Shown: positions 1 through 10,156, counted from the first letter of the stretch. The stretch is DNA of 19,375 bases from Flavobacteriales bacterium (GCA_002730985.1 PCBP01000055.1:1-19375), one strand, 5' to 3'. Translations and numbers: made by a program. Notes: generated by a model not told the origin, from the sequence alone.

Positions 1-214
1 AAATTGCTTTTAGTTCTTCGCCAATCAGTTTCTCCTTCACTAAAGAGGTTGGGGTGTATGTAGTATTAATTTTGGTGCTTGTAGTTGAATTAGTAGAAAT
101 TTCATCTCGATTCTCTTCTTTAATTGTTTCAGGAAAGAAGAAAGTATTAAAGACAATTAAAATAATTGCCATCAATACAAAACCAATTAGTGAATTTTTA
201 TCGTATTGTTTCAT
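1..214 (-). CDS. yidC: YidC membrane protein insertase, N-terminal fragment (cut by window edge)
   Basis: Partial gene read leftward off the window; about 71 residues are visible. YidC inserts and folds inner-membrane proteins, alone or with SecYEG. The visible part starts MKQYDKNSLIGFVLM and has one hydrophobic segment at about residues 8-27, ending in FFFPE, followed by a polar Thr/Ser/Asn/Lys-rich stretch. That is the usual start of Gram-negative YidC: a first transmembrane helix leading into the periplasmic domain. The conserved insertase core is outside the window, so the call rests on this topology and on position. The ATG lies 12 bp downstream of the pyrG stop on the same strand, and pyrG followed by yidC is a familiar order in Bacteroidota. 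It is probably cotranscribed with pyrG. Confidence 0.8.
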   Translation of the reverse strand, partial: MKQYDKNSLIGFVLMAIILIVFNTFFFPETIKEENRDEISTNSTTSTKINTTYTPTSLVKEKLIGEELKAI

Positions 215-226
215 TTGTCAAATTGG

Positions 227-1840
<1,614 letters not shown>

Positions 1841-1861
1841 TTACAGTAGCTTTTGTTTGGG

Positions 1862-1869
1862 CAAAAATA
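1862..1869 (-). promoter_or_regulatory. Candidate -7 promoter element of pyrG
   Basis: On the minus strand this reads TATTTTTG followed by C, matching the Bacteroidetes sigma-ABfr -7 consensus TAnnTTTG. It sits in the 102 bp gap between the TonB-dependent receptor gene and pyrG, with its edge 24 bp from the GTG start. No TTG or TTTG -33 element is found at the usual spacing upstream, so only half of the promoter is supported. Confidence 0.4.
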
Positions 1870-1939
1870 CTATTTGTAAACGATTAATTTGTGATTGCGA
1901 AAATAATTATTAAAAGTTTATTAAGATATAGTAGATTAC

Positions 1940-4192
1940 CTAGAATTTGATGCTTGCGCCAATACTTGGCATAATAGGGAGTTGATTTACTCTTTTATAT
2001 TTAACCCTATTGAAATAGAAGATATTCTCTCTGTTGTAGGCATTGGTTATTGATCCAGTGATATCTATATTTATATTTTTACTTAATTGGATTTTCTTTG
2101 ATATTGACGCATCAAGCCTATGATAATACGGAAGCCTTCCTTCATTTAATTCAGCATATTCAATCCCTAATTCTCCGTTTGTTGTTGTATAGTTAGTGTT
2201 TATTCCATCTGAGAAAGTTAGATTTTCATAGAAACCTTGTGTCTGTGTGAATGGGAATCCAGAGCCAAGATTCCATCTCAGATCTGCTTTCCAGCTTGCA
2301 TCTCTTCCAAATGTATAAGAAGTTACAAAATTAATATTATGTCTTCTATCAAAGTGAGGCGAATAGGTGTTTTCTCCATCAGTTCTAGTAATCATCCCCA
2401 GCGAATAAACTGCCCAGATATATAATTTATGATCTTTGTATTTAATAAGCGCATCAATGCCTTTCGCAATTCCACTCTCAACAACAAATTCATCATCAGT
2501 ATTAGATGTCATATTTCTATTGATATTTGTAAGTTGGGTGAAATCTTTTATATACCCCTCCAGTTGAAAATCAATTTTCTTACTTACATCATATTCTACA
2601 CCAGCAATTAAGTGTCTTGCTTTTTGAAATTGATCTTTGTAAGGAGTCCCATCTGCCTGCTCGGAGATGTCTTCTGGGGAGGAAATAATTCCAGTAAATA
2701 GATTTACAACATCTCTATCAGAGGTTGTACTTAAGATATTCTGAGAGTAAATCCCAGAGGATAGTTTTAATCTCATGCTTTCAGAGGCAATGTACTTCAC
2801 CCCTATTCTTGGCTCAGGAGATATCCCAAGCGTATACTTCTGCAGTCTTAATCCTGGCTCAATTATCCATCTTGTACTATTAAATTGATAATTTACATAA
2901 CCTGAGAATTCAGAAGTATTTTCATCCTGTTCTATTTCTGAGTTTACTGAATTATAAGTTGAGAAATCAGTAGAGAACCCATGAATATCAAAACCATATT
3001 TTATTTTTCCTTTTGGTTGAAAATAAGTAAAATCAAAGCCCATATTAAATCCTTGGATAGCACTTTCTCTTATAGGAGAAGCTTCTTCATCTAAAGAAAT
3101 ATTGTATGATGACCACGCAAAGTTTCCTTCAATTAAGACAGGGGAGCCTCCTGGGATTAGAATAAATTCTGATCCTAAACCTCTCGAGTTCCAATCTAGC
3201 TCAGATATTCCTTCATAATCTACATTGTCAACAAAGTTAAATCCAAACACACTAATTTTTGATCCGTTTTTACCTTTTGATGAAATTTTCCCGTATATAT
3301 CAGTGTAGGAATAAGGTAATCCTTTTTCATCAAATGAGAGAATGGGTTCTTTATAAAATAACTCAGAACTTTTATCTAAGTAAGAAGTTTTACCTGAGAA
3401 AACGAAAGAGGAATTACCTGAATTCGTTAGAGGTCCCTCTAAAAAAACTTTAGATCCGAAAGTATTTGCTGATAATTTGCCCCCCATTTCTTTTTTATTT
3501 CCATCAATTGTTTTTATATCCATAATAGAGGAGATTCTTCCACCATACTCTGCACTGAACCCTCCCGTATATACATCGGTATTTCTTATGATATCAGTGT
3601 CAAAAACTGAAAACAAACCAATAGAATGAAAGGGGCTATAGATAATCATTCCATCTAATAAGACTTTATTTTGAATTGGAGACCCTCCTCTAATATATAA
3701 TTGCCCCCCCTGATCTCCTGTAAAAACAACCCCAGGAATGACTTGCATATATTGCGCTAAATCTGGTTCTCCACCAATGGTAGGGATCATTTCTAGATCT
3801 TGCTTGCTAATTTTTATGGCGGCAGCTTTTACTTCTGTCCTCATCTCTTCTCTTGCAGCAGAGACTGTTACTTCATCTAGCTTAATACTTGACTCTCCAA
3901 TTTCAAGATTTTGACTAATAATCTTGCCTCTCTGTAGAGAAATCTTCACCTCGGTAGTATCGTAACCGATATAAGTAACAACTAGTGTGTAATCACCTGC
4001 ATTAACTTTTGATATATTATACATGCCATTAATATCAGTAGCCGCCCCGATGGTAGTGCCTTTTAAGAATACATTGCAAAAAATTACTGGTTCTCCACTC
4101 TCTTTGTCATACACAAAGCCTCTAATATTTCCTGTTTGTGCAGAAGCGATAGTGGTAATAAGGATTGAAAGTAAAGGAAGTAGGATTCTCAT
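1940..4192 (-). CDS. TonB-dependent outer-membrane receptor with carboxypeptidase-D-like N-terminal domain
   Basis: An outer-membrane beta-barrel transporter driven by TonB; the substrate cannot be told from sequence. The 750 residues begin with a signal peptide (MRILLPLLSILITTIASA, cut before Gln19). A carboxypeptidase-regulatory-like beta domain follows at about 22-110 (GNIRGFVYDKESGEPV, ATDINGMYNI, YIGYDTTEV). The plug domain is at about 115-240, with EVTVSAAREE, LAQYMQVIPGV, LYIRGGSP, VLLDGMIIY and SAEYGGRISS. The rest is barrel, ending SIGASIKF with the terminal Phe typical of outer-membrane barrels. No susD homologue is adjacent, so this is not a classic polysaccharide-utilisation SusC pair. 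It lies 47 bp downstream of holA and has its own candidate -7 element. The coding strand holds runs of seven G (3704-3710) and six G (3480-3485), which are unusual in such AT-rich DNA. Confidence 0.93.
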   Translation of the reverse strand: MRILLPLLSILITTIASAQTGNIRGFVYDKESGEPVIFCNVFLKGTTIGAATDINGMYNISKVNAGDYTLVVTYIGYDTTEVKISLQRGKIISQNLEIGESSIKLDEVTVSAAREEMRTEVKAAAIKISKQDLEMIPTIGGEPDLAQYMQVIPGVVFTGDQGGQLYIRGGSPIQNKVLLDGMIIYSPFHSIGLFSVFDTDIIRNTDVYTGGFSAEYGGRISSIMDIKTIDGNKKEMGGKLSANTFGSKVFLEGPLTNSGNSSFVFSGKTSYLDKSSELFYKEPILSFDEKGLPYSYTDIYGKISSKGKNGSKISVFGFNFVDNVDYEGISELDWNSRGLGSEFILIPGGSPVLIEGNFAWSSYNISLDEEASPIRESAIQGFNMGFDFTYFQPKGKIKYGFDIHGFSTDFSTYNSVNSEIEQDENTSEFSGYVNYQFNSTRWIIEPGLRLQKYTLGISPEPRIGVKYIASESMRLKLSSGIYSQNILSTTSDRDVVNLFTGIISSPEDISEQADGTPYKDQFQKARHLIAGVEYDVSKKIDFQLEGYIKDFTQLTNINRNMTSNTDDEFVVESGIAKGIDALIKYKDHKLYIWAVYSLGMITRTDGENTYSPHFDRRHNINFVTSYTFGRDASWKADLRWNLGSGFPFTQTQGFYENLTFSDGINTNYTTTNGELGIEYAELNEGRLPYYHRLDASISKKIQLSKNINIDITGSITNAYNRENIFYFNRVKYKRVNQLPIMPSIGASIKF

Positions 4193-4211
4193 TTTTTATA
4201 AAAATTGACGG

Positions 4212-4219
4212 CAAATATA
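4212..4219 (-). promoter_or_regulatory. Candidate -7 promoter element of the TonB-dependent receptor gene
   Basis: The minus strand reads TATATTTG followed by CCG, an exact match to TAnnTTTG. It lies in the 47 bp between holA and the receptor gene, 19 bp before the ATG, which would give a very short leader. No clear -33 TTG is seen at 17-23 bp. It suggests the receptor gene can be transcribed independently of holA. Confidence 0.4.
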
Positions 4220-4239
4220 ACTAATTAAAGATAGTAATA

Positions 4240-5241
4240 TTATGCGTGAAGGATTTTAAAGGTAAGCTCTCTTAATAGCCCTCTTTGGTTTGTGGATTTA
4301 TTATTAACGCCTTTACTTTTAAGATCATATTCTTTAAGGCAGCCAAAGATATAGAAGAGTTGTTTCTTGTTATAATTTTTTGCAGCTCTTTGGTATTGAC
4401 TCACAAAAAAAGGATGTACTTTTAAGGCGCTAGCAGTAGCTTTAGAGCTTTTATCTTTTAGGAAGTGATAGATTATTACTTTCTGAAAGAAAGAAAACAA
4501 GGCACTTATTATAGGTACAATATGATGATTCTTCGTGTTTTCAGCAAAATGATTAATAATTCGGTTTGCTTTGACTACATCTTTTTTTCCTAACGCATTT
4601 TGTAATTCAAATACATTATAGTCTTTACTAATTCCAATGTGATACTCAATAAGTTTTGTGGTGATTTTTTCTTCCTTTTTTACAACTAACATGAGTTTGT
4701 CTAGTTCATTAGTTATTTTTGATAAATCGGAACCTAGATATTCAGCAAGTACAGCTGTTGAGCTATTGTCGATTTGATATCCGTGTTCATGTACATAATC
4801 TAAGATCCAGGCAGGGATCTTATCATCATAAATTCTATTGCTTTCAAAAACAATACATTTTGTTGTTAACTTTTTTCCAATCTTTTTTCTTTTATCAATT
4901 GATTTTGCTTTGTAGGCAATTACTAATACTGTGCTTGGCTGTGGGTTGTCTAGGTAAGAATCCAGGGCTTCTATATTCTTTAATTGCTGACCTTCTTTAA
5001 CAACAACAACTCTTTTCTCTGAACCAAATGGAAATTGTTTTGATTCAGAAATAACTTCTTCTATAGTGGTATCTCTTCCGTAAAGTGTAACTTGATTAAA
5101 TTCTTGTTCTTCAGTAGTAAGTAGGTTTTTAGCAAATTCATTAGAAAGCTTGTCAATATAGTAGGGTTCATCTCCCATTAATAAATATATGGGTTGTAAA
5201 TTTTTATTGTTTATGGAAGTTATAATTTCTTTATAATTCAT
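4240..5241 (-). CDS. holA: DNA polymerase III delta subunit (clamp-loader wrench)
   Basis: Delta is the clamp-loader subunit that binds and opens the beta sliding clamp at replication forks, working in a pentamer with DnaX and delta-prime. The 333 residues are a normal family length. The N-terminal AAA+-like domain contains PIYLLMGDEPYYIDKL (17-32), the usual non-nucleotide-binding version of the P-loop region. QFPFGSEKRVVVV (70-82) is where the hydrophobic clamp-binding wedge lies in E. coli delta. The sequence AEYLGSDLSKITNELDKL leads into the helical collar domain. The C-terminus (FSFFQKVIIYHFLKD, LRELTFKILHA) is collar-like. The gene is divergent from the HsdR_N-like gene with 12 bp between starts, so its promoter must lie inside that neighbour. 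The other clamp-loader gene, dnaX, is about 6 kb away. Confidence 0.92.
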   Translation of the reverse strand: MNYKEIITSINNKNLQPIYLLMGDEPYYIDKLSNEFAKNLLTTEEQEFNQVTLYGRDTTIEEVISESKQFPFGSEKRVVVVKEGQQLKNIEALDSYLDNPQPSTVLVIAYKAKSIDKRKKIGKKLTTKCIVFESNRIYDDKIPAWILDYVHEHGYQIDNSSTAVLAEYLGSDLSKITNELDKLMLVVKKEEKITTKLIEYHIGISKDYNVFELQNALGKKDVVKANRIINHFAENTKNHHIVPIISALFSFFQKVIIYHFLKDKSSKATASALKVHPFFVSQYQRAAKNYNKKQLFYIFGCLKEYDLKSKGVNNKSTNQRGLLRELTFKILHA

Positions 5242-5253
5242 TTATTTTGCCTT

Positions 5254-5700
5254 ATGGATTTTCCAAAGTTAAATTTGCCTAATGTTGTCCTCAAAACTAA
5301 ATTAGTTGAAGGAACTACACAAGTTTTTGATGTAGTAAGAAAAAAATATTTTAAACTAACTTTAGAGGAATGGGTTCGTCAACATTTCATTCATTATTTA
5401 AATCAAGATAAGAACTACCCCTTAGGCCTGATGGGCGTTGAAAAAATGATAAAATATAATAATCTAAAGACAAGAGCTGATATAGTGATATATAATATTA
5501 ATAGAGAGCCGAGTATGCTAGTAGAATGCAAAGCACCTGACATTAAGATAACACAAGATGCTTTTGATCAGATTGCTAGATATAATTTTAGTTTAAGGGT
5601 AAGATATTTGGTCGTCACTAATGGTATCCAACATTTTTGTTGTTCAATGGATTATGAGAAACCTATGATTAGTTTCTTGGAAGATATTCCTTCCTACTAG
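5254..5700 (+). CDS. Stand-alone HsdR N-terminal-domain (PD-(D/E)XK nuclease-like) protein
   Basis: A 148-residue protein resembling only the N-terminal nuclease domain of type I restriction enzyme R subunits, with no helicase domain attached. Key residues of the fold are all present: Asp76 in RADIVIY, Glu91 and Lys93 in VECKAP (the D...ExK triad), and Gln106-Tyr110 in DQIARY, which fits the QxxxY motif of HsdR nucleases. The region around Glu63 may supply the helix-1 acid. No hsdM, hsdS or motor gene is nearby, so ordinary type I restriction is unlikely. The gene begins 12 bp from the divergent holA start, and a stem-loop with a T run follows its stop. To my knowledge such proteins recur in Bacteroidota next to holA without a known function. 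A DNA-processing or repair role linked to replication is inference only. Confidence 0.8.
   Translation: MDFPKLNLPNVVLKTKLVEGTTQVFDVVRKKYFKLTLEEWVRQHFIHYLNQDKNYPLGLMGVEKMIKYNNLKTRADIVIYNINREPSMLVECKAPDIKITQDAFDQIARYNFSLRVRYLVVTNGIQHFCCSMDYEKPMISFLEDIPSY
5292..5322 (-). promoter_or_regulatory. Candidate holA promoter inside the divergent nuclease-like gene
   Basis: On the minus strand TTG (5322-5320), a 20-nt spacer and TAGTTTTG (5299-5292) fit the Bacteroidetes pattern TTG-N17-23-TAnnTTTG. Transcription would begin near 5286 and give a leader of roughly 45 nt. The element lies wholly within codons 13-23 of the plus-strand gene, as expected if 12 bp is too short to hold a promoter. Confidence 0.35.
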
Positions 5701-5707
5701 TTAGTTT

Positions 5708-5730
5708 GAGGTTCATTGTTAACCTCTTTT
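5708..5730 (+). terminator. Rho-independent terminator of the nuclease-like gene
   Basis: A 6-bp stem GAGGTT/AACCTC (5708-5713 with 5721-5726) around a 7-nt loop is followed directly by TTTT (5727-5730), eight bases after the stop codon. The T run is on the plus strand, so it suits the plus-strand gene. Confidence 0.55.
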
Positions 5731-5731
5731 C

Positions 5732-5749
5732 CTCATTACAGGTAATGAG
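5732..5749. repeat. Perfect inverted repeat between convergent genes
   Basis: CTCATTA (5732-5738) and TAATGAG (5743-5749) form a perfect 7-bp stem with a 4-nt loop, CAGG. It sits between the terminator above and the stop of the minus-strand secreted-protein gene at 5756. Neither strand carries a T run after it, so it may stabilise the 3' end of the minus-strand transcript or help termination. It is not a full intrinsic terminator. Confidence 0.4.
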
Positions 5750-5755
5750 TCTGGA

Positions 5756-7714
5756 TTAATAGATGGAGTTAACCGTTCCAGAAGTATTGAATGGTCTTTT
5801 GTCTTTACCTATTATCTCAATATAGTAGGTGTAAACTCCTTGCTTCACAGGGTTTCCTTTAAATCTTCCATCCCAGAATTTATTAATATCATTTGTTGAG
5901 TATACAATGTCACCCCATCTGTTCATTATGATCATATAGAAAGTTTCTATGTTATTGCCTGTGGTTACGAGTAGGTCATTATGTTGATCGCCATTAGGTG
6001 TAAATGTATTAGGTATGAAAAGCTCAACCCTTGGTATATATTTAACTGTCGCAGTTGCTGATGTTCCAATACATCCTTTCTCATCTTCCACTACTAAGTA
6101 GGTTGTTAAATTAGAGTCAATAACAATAATCTCATTTTCAGAGATCAGAGAATCATTATTATACCACCAGTAATAAAAATATTCTCCAGCAGTTAAGGAT
6201 ATTTCTTCACCAGGATAGATTTCATAAAAAGCTGGATTAATCACAGGATTTGGTAATGGATTCACTATTATAGTAATATCTTCTCCAATAATATCTGCTT
6301 CACATGCGTTAGGGTCGTCTGCTAATATTATATTGTATTCTCCAGCATTTGAGGTTGTGATAGAATAGTTGCTTGTATTAATATTGTTAATTGTTGACGA
6401 AGCACTCCCATTTGTGTATGTTAAGTTCCAGGGCAATAAACCATTGAAGGTGAAATTGATATTAGTGGTTGTCCCATCATCACAAATAGACCCTCCGCCA
6501 TTTATTGTTGCAATCGGAGTAATATCCTGTGTGATTATTACATCATCAGATTCAATGCATCCATTTGCATCAGTTATGACTAAGCTAATAGTTCCTCCAG
6601 AAGTAATTATATCAGAGTTGCTTGAACCATCATTCCATAGATAAATATAAGGTGATGCCCCCCCATTTATTGTAGGAGTAATTGTAATTGTTGACCTACA
6701 TGGTATCTGAGAGTCTAAACCTAAAGAAAGACCTGGAGTTTCGTTCACAGCTATTATTTGTGTTTCAACATCAGAACACCCATTAACATCAGTAAAGTTG
6801 TAAGTGATAATATTATTTCCTAGTATTGAGTTGCTTGGTGAAAAAACTCCTGAACTCACTCCATTGCCAGAGTAGACTCCTCCTGCCGGGGTGGCATTAT
6901 TTAGGGTTAATGGAGGCTCATTTGTACAGATTTCATTTAAAGCTGGGAAAGTAATTATTGGATCAGGATTTATGTTAATCGCAAGGAAAGCTGTATCATC
7001 TGGACATGCTATAGTTGAACCTGCTGCTGGTGTTCCTAGTACGATATATGAGTATATTCCACTTACACCAGTGTTAGGATTAAAGTTATTACTTACGACA
7101 TTCCAATTATTATCATACCAAGTTCCTCCATTAGATGGCGTTCCGTTTAATTCATTCTCCATAATAAATGAAGGGGCACTATTACATGCAGTATAGCCTG
7201 GATTAATATTGTCTCCACCCGCATCCCCTAATATACAACAGTCTGTTGTTCCATTTCCGGCTGTTTGTGAGAAATCAATGTTGCAAACTTGATTTGAGAA
7301 GTTTGTTATTAATAAAATGTAAAATTGACCTGTTACCGCATTTGTTATGTTGCAATTTTCTATCGCAGCTGGGGAGTAGCTGCAATCTTCTACATATGCT
7401 GCCGTTAAACTATCACACATAGTATTTGGATCGGTAAATGGTCCCCAGCAGATAAAATCAATATCAACAAGAGGTGTGCTTTGTATATTTATTGTTAAGT
7501 TCCCAGGTTGACCAATTTGTAGGTAATAAAATGCCGGATTTGGTTGAGTGAATAGGCAGTCATAATAAGGGCCTACTGGAGCGTTCGTATTTGTAGATGC
7601 AGCAAAAGTAGCTGTTGTACCTGTACAAAATGGTTCTGCGCCAACACAATTGGGAGATTGTCCAAATAAGACTTGTGGTGTGATAAAAATTAAAGAGATC
7701 AGTAATTCTCTCAT
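5756..7714 (-). CDS. Secreted multi-domain protein with type IX secretion type B sorting domain
   Basis: Predicted cargo of the type IX secretion system, exported across the outer membrane and probably held at the surface or released. The 652 residues begin with a signal peptide (MRELLISLIFITPQVLFGQ). A Cys-rich beta domain of about 150 residues follows, containing FYYLQIGQPGNLTINI and VDIDFICWGPF, resembling the prepeptidase-like modules of other Bacteroidota surface proteins. Next are several Ig/PKD/SprB-like repeats of about 70-90 residues with markers such as NGGTWYDN, AGGVYSGNGV, YNFTDVNGCSD, YIYLWNDGSS and VITDANGC. The last 89 residues (from 564) are the gliding-motility-associated type B C-terminal domain: IPNTFTPNGDQHND, NRWGDIVY, WDGRFKG, QGVYTYYI. 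Its ATG is 20 bp after the aconitase stop, suggesting cotranscription. A G7 run on the coding strand (6658-6664) encodes part of NGGA. Function unknown; adhesion is a guess. Confidence 0.88.
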   Translation of the reverse strand: MRELLISLIFITPQVLFGQSPNCVGAEPFCTGTTATFAASTNTNAPVGPYYDCLFTQPNPAFYYLQIGQPGNLTINIQSTPLVDIDFICWGPFTDPNTMCDSLTAAYVEDCSYSPAAIENCNITNAVTGQFYILLITNFSNQVCNIDFSQTAGNGTTDCCILGDAGGDNINPGYTACNSAPSFIMENELNGTPSNGGTWYDNNWNVVSNNFNPNTGVSGIYSYIVLGTPAAGSTIACPDDTAFLAININPDPIITFPALNEICTNEPPLTLNNATPAGGVYSGNGVSSGVFSPSNSILGNNIITYNFTDVNGCSDVETQIIAVNETPGLSLGLDSQIPCRSTITITPTINGGASPYIYLWNDGSSNSDIITSGGTISLVITDANGCIESDDVIITQDITPIATINGGGSICDDGTTTNINFTFNGLLPWNLTYTNGSASSTINNINTSNYSITTSNAGEYNIILADDPNACEADIIGEDITIIVNPLPNPVINPAFYEIYPGEEISLTAGEYFYYWWYNNDSLISENEIIVIDSNLTTYLVVEDEKGCIGTSATATVKYIPRVELFIPNTFTPNGDQHNDLLVTTGNNIETFYMIIMNRWGDIVYSTNDINKFWDGRFKGNPVKQGVYTYYIEIIGKDKRPFNTSGTVNSIY

Positions 7715-7734
7715 TGAGCAAATATATAGATTCT

Positions 7735-10008
7735 TTAATTAAGTGCGTTTTCCTTTCTAATTAAGTTGAGTGCAGAACCGGCTTTGAACCACTCGATTTG
7801 AGCTTCATTATAGGTATGATTTAATAGTATATGATCAGTTTCTCCATTATTGTGGACGATTTCTAGACTCAGTTGTTTCTCTACAGCAAAGTCACATAGA
7901 TCTATAAAGTTTAGAGTGTCATCTTCCTGTATCAGATCATAGTCAGTCTCATTCGAAAAAGTGAGGCCTAGCATTCCTTGTTTCTTTAGGTTCGTTTCAT
8001 GAATACGCGCAAAAGATTTTACAATCACAGCGATTACCCCAAGGTGTCTTGGTTCCATGGCAGCATGCTCCCTTGATGATCCTTCTCCATAGTTGTGATC
8101 TCCTACTACAACTGAAGTGATTCCTGCTGATTTGTATGCTCTTGCAACATCAGGGACGTTATCAATTTTTGCATTTAATTGATTTCGAATAGCATTTGTA
8201 TCTCCAGTGAATGCATTCACTGCTCCAATTAAACAATTGTTAGAGATATTATCTAAATGACCTCTGTATCTGAGCCAAGGTCCAGCCATTGAAATATGGT
8301 CTGTAGTACATTTCCCTTTAGCTTTTATTAGAAGCTTAGCTCCTGTTATATTTTTTCCATCCCAAGCATCGAATGGAGTTAGTAATTGCAATCTATTAGA
8401 TTCAGAGTCTACAATCACCTCAATATTACTTCCATCTTTTGCTGGTGCTTGATATCCATTGTCTTCTACTGCAAATCCATTGGGAGGCAACTCATGACCT
8501 GTAGGCTCTGCAAGTTTTATTTGCGCCCCATTCTGATTTGTAATAGTATCCGTTATTGGATTGAAATCTAGTTTTCCTGATATTGCAATAGCAGCTACTA
8601 TTTCAGGAGACCCTACAAAAGCATGTGTGTTCGGATTTCCATCTGCTCTTTTTGCAAAATTTCTGTTAAAAGAATGGACGATAGAGTTTTTTTCTTTCTT
8701 TTCAGCGCCTTCCCTGTCCCATTGTCCAATACATGGCCCACATGCATTAGTGAATATTTTAGTGTTTTCAAATTTATTAAAGATCTCAATCAATCCATCT
8801 CTTTCAGCAGTGAATCTTACTTGTTCCGAGCCTGGATTGATTCCTAGATTTGCTTTAAGTATCAGTCCTTTATTTGACGCATCTTCAATAATAGAAGCAG
8901 CTCTAGTTAGATCTTCATAGGAGGAGTTAGTGCAAGAGCCAATTAGGGCCCATTCTATATTTAATGGCCATTTATTTTTTTTAGCTTTTTCATTCATTTC
9001 TGAAATAGGTGTTGCTAGATCTGGAGTGAAAGGGCCGTTTAGGTGCGGTGTTAATTCATCTAAATTGATTTCAATTATTTGGTCAAAATATTTTTCTGGT
9101 TCTGCATAGACTTCTGGGTCTCCAGTTAGATGTGCTTTTATTTCGTTTGCTGCATCTGCCACATCATCTCTGTTAGTTGCTCGCAAGTACCTTTCCATAC
9201 TTTTGTCATATCCGAAGGTAGAAGTTGTTGCACCAATTTCCGCACCCATATTGCAGATCGTTCCTTTTCCGGTAGCAGAAAGAGAAAGTGCACCTTCTCC
9301 AAAGTATTCAACTATTGCTCCTGTTCCTCCCTTCACAGTAAGGATTCCTGCAACTTTTAAGATAATATCTTTAGGGGCAGTCCAACCATTTAGTTTTCCT
9401 GTTAATTTTATTCCAATTAGTTTTGGGAATTTTAATTCCCATGGCATTCCGGCCATAACATCTACAGCATCGGCACCACCTACTCCAATTGCAACCATTC
9501 CTAATCCTCCAGCATTTACTGTGTGAGAGTCTGTACCGATCATCATACCACCAGGAAAAGCATAGTTTTCTAAGACTACCTGGTGAATAATTCCAGCCCC
9601 TGGTTTCCAAAATCCAATCCCGTATTTGTTACATGTTGAAGAAAGAAAATTGAACACCTCATTATTTTGATTAATTCCCTCTTGTAAATCTTTATCTGCG
9701 CCAATTTTGGCTTGTATTAGATGATCAGCATGAGCAGTTGAAGGTACTGCAACTTTTTTTCTTCCGGCTTGCATAAATTGTAAAAGAGCCATTTGGGCGG
9801 TAGCATCCTGCATTGCTACTCTGTCAGGAGCAAAGTCTACATAATCTTTGCCTCTCTGAAATGCTTTCTTTGCATGCCCTTCCCAGAGATGTGTGTATAA
9901 GATTTTTTCTGCTAATGTTAAGGGTTGCTTAGTGATAGCTCTTGCAGCTCCAATTGCTTCAGTGTACTTCTGGTACACCTTTTTTATCATCTTAATATCA
10001 AATGCCAT
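7735..10008 (-). CDS. Aconitate hydratase (mitochondrial-type aconitase)
   Basis: Interconverts citrate and isocitrate through cis-aconitate in the TCA cycle; a cytoplasmic [4Fe-4S] enzyme. The 757 residues resemble eukaryotic mitochondrial aconitase (about 780 with targeting peptide) rather than the longer bacterial AcnA or AcnB types. Cluster ligands are Cys359 in GSCTNSS and Cys423/Cys426 in [10 protein letters not shown]. Other markers are VPSTAHADH (88-96), [15 protein letters not shown] (156-170), [12 protein letters not shown] (176-187) and, in the C-terminal swivel domain, [17 protein letters not shown] (641-657), including the catalytic-site serines. ATG start, [12 protein letters not shown]. 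The T9SS cargo gene follows after 20 bp. The next TCA enzyme, isocitrate dehydrogenase, is 6 kb away on the other strand. No residue is missing. The symbol is left blank because acnA and acnB usually denote other families. Confidence 0.96.
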   Translation of the reverse strand: MAFDIKMIKKVYQKYTEAIGAARAITKQPLTLAEKILYTHLWEGHAKKAFQRGKDYVDFAPDRVAMQDATAQMALLQFMQAGRKKVAVPSTAHADHLIQAKIGADKDLQEGINQNNEVFNFLSSTCNKYGIGFWKPGAGIIHQVVLENYAFPGGMMIGTDSHTVNAGGLGMVAIGVGGADAVDVMAGMPWELKFPKLIGIKLTGKLNGWTAPKDIILKVAGILTVKGGTGAIVEYFGEGALSLSATGKGTICNMGAEIGATTSTFGYDKSMERYLRATNRDDVADAANEIKAHLTGDPEVYAEPEKYFDQIIEINLDELTPHLNGPFTPDLATPISEMNEKAKKNKWPLNIEWALIGSCTNSSYEDLTRAASIIEDASNKGLILKANLGINPGSEQVRFTAERDGLIEIFNKFENTKIFTNACGPCIGQWDREGAEKKEKNSIVHSFNRNFAKRADGNPNTHAFVGSPEIVAAIAISGKLDFNPITDTITNQNGAQIKLAEPTGHELPPNGFAVEDNGYQAPAKDGSNIEVIVDSESNRLQLLTPFDAWDGKNITGAKLLIKAKGKCTTDHISMAGPWLRYRGHLDNISNNCLIGAVNAFTGDTNAIRNQLNAKIDNVPDVARAYKSAGITSVVVGDHNYGEGSSREHAAMEPRHLGVIAVIVKSFARIHETNLKKQGMLGLTFSNETDYDLIQEDDTLNFIDLCDFAVEKQLSLEIVHNNGETDHILLNHTYNEAQIEWFKAGSALNLIRKENALN

Positions 10009-10035
10009 TCTTTTTTCTTGTCTTCCTTATGATTG

Positions 10036-10043
10036 CAAATGTA
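10036..10043 (-). promoter_or_regulatory. Candidate -7 promoter element of the aconitase gene
   Basis: The minus strand reads TACATTTG followed by C, matching TAnnTTTG, in the 148 bp gap (10009-10156) between rplI and the aconitase gene and 27 bp before the ATG. No good -33 TTG is seen. The rest of that gap holds only a weak 5-bp stem and no convincing rplI terminator. Confidence 0.4.
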
Positions 10044-10156
10044 ATAATTTGCATTCATAATTCTATTGAAATTTAGCGGTAATATTGCTCGTTAAACAAG
10101 AAGAATGGGAACGCCATGTAGTTAAGTTTAGCTTCTAAATGGTTTGTTATACTTAT

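Noticed and set aside
1940..4192. SusC/SusD polysaccharide-utilisation locus
   Set aside because: There is no SusD-like lipoprotein, glycoside hydrolase or sensor gene nearby; the receptor stands alone between pyrG and holA.
5254..5700. A complete type I restriction-modification system
   Set aside because: Only the HsdR N-terminal-like domain is present; neighbours are holA and a secreted protein, with no helicase, methylase or specificity subunit.
9203..9526. Plus-strand frames of 76-119 codons inside the aconitase gene, and others inside pyrG, the TonB receptor gene and the secreted-protein gene
   Set aside because: They lie antisense to clear full-length genes, resemble no protein family and have compositions expected of shadow frames.
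10073..10117. A 14-codon minus-strand reading frame (MAFPFFLFNEQYYR) between rplI and aconitase
   Set aside because: Too short to support, with no recognisable leader-peptide logic and no paired terminator structure; likely chance in AT-rich DNA.
10120..10140. Terminator for the rpsF-rpsR-rplI operon
   Set aside because: Only a 5-bp AT-rich stem (TTTAG/CTAAA) without a T run on the minus strand is present.
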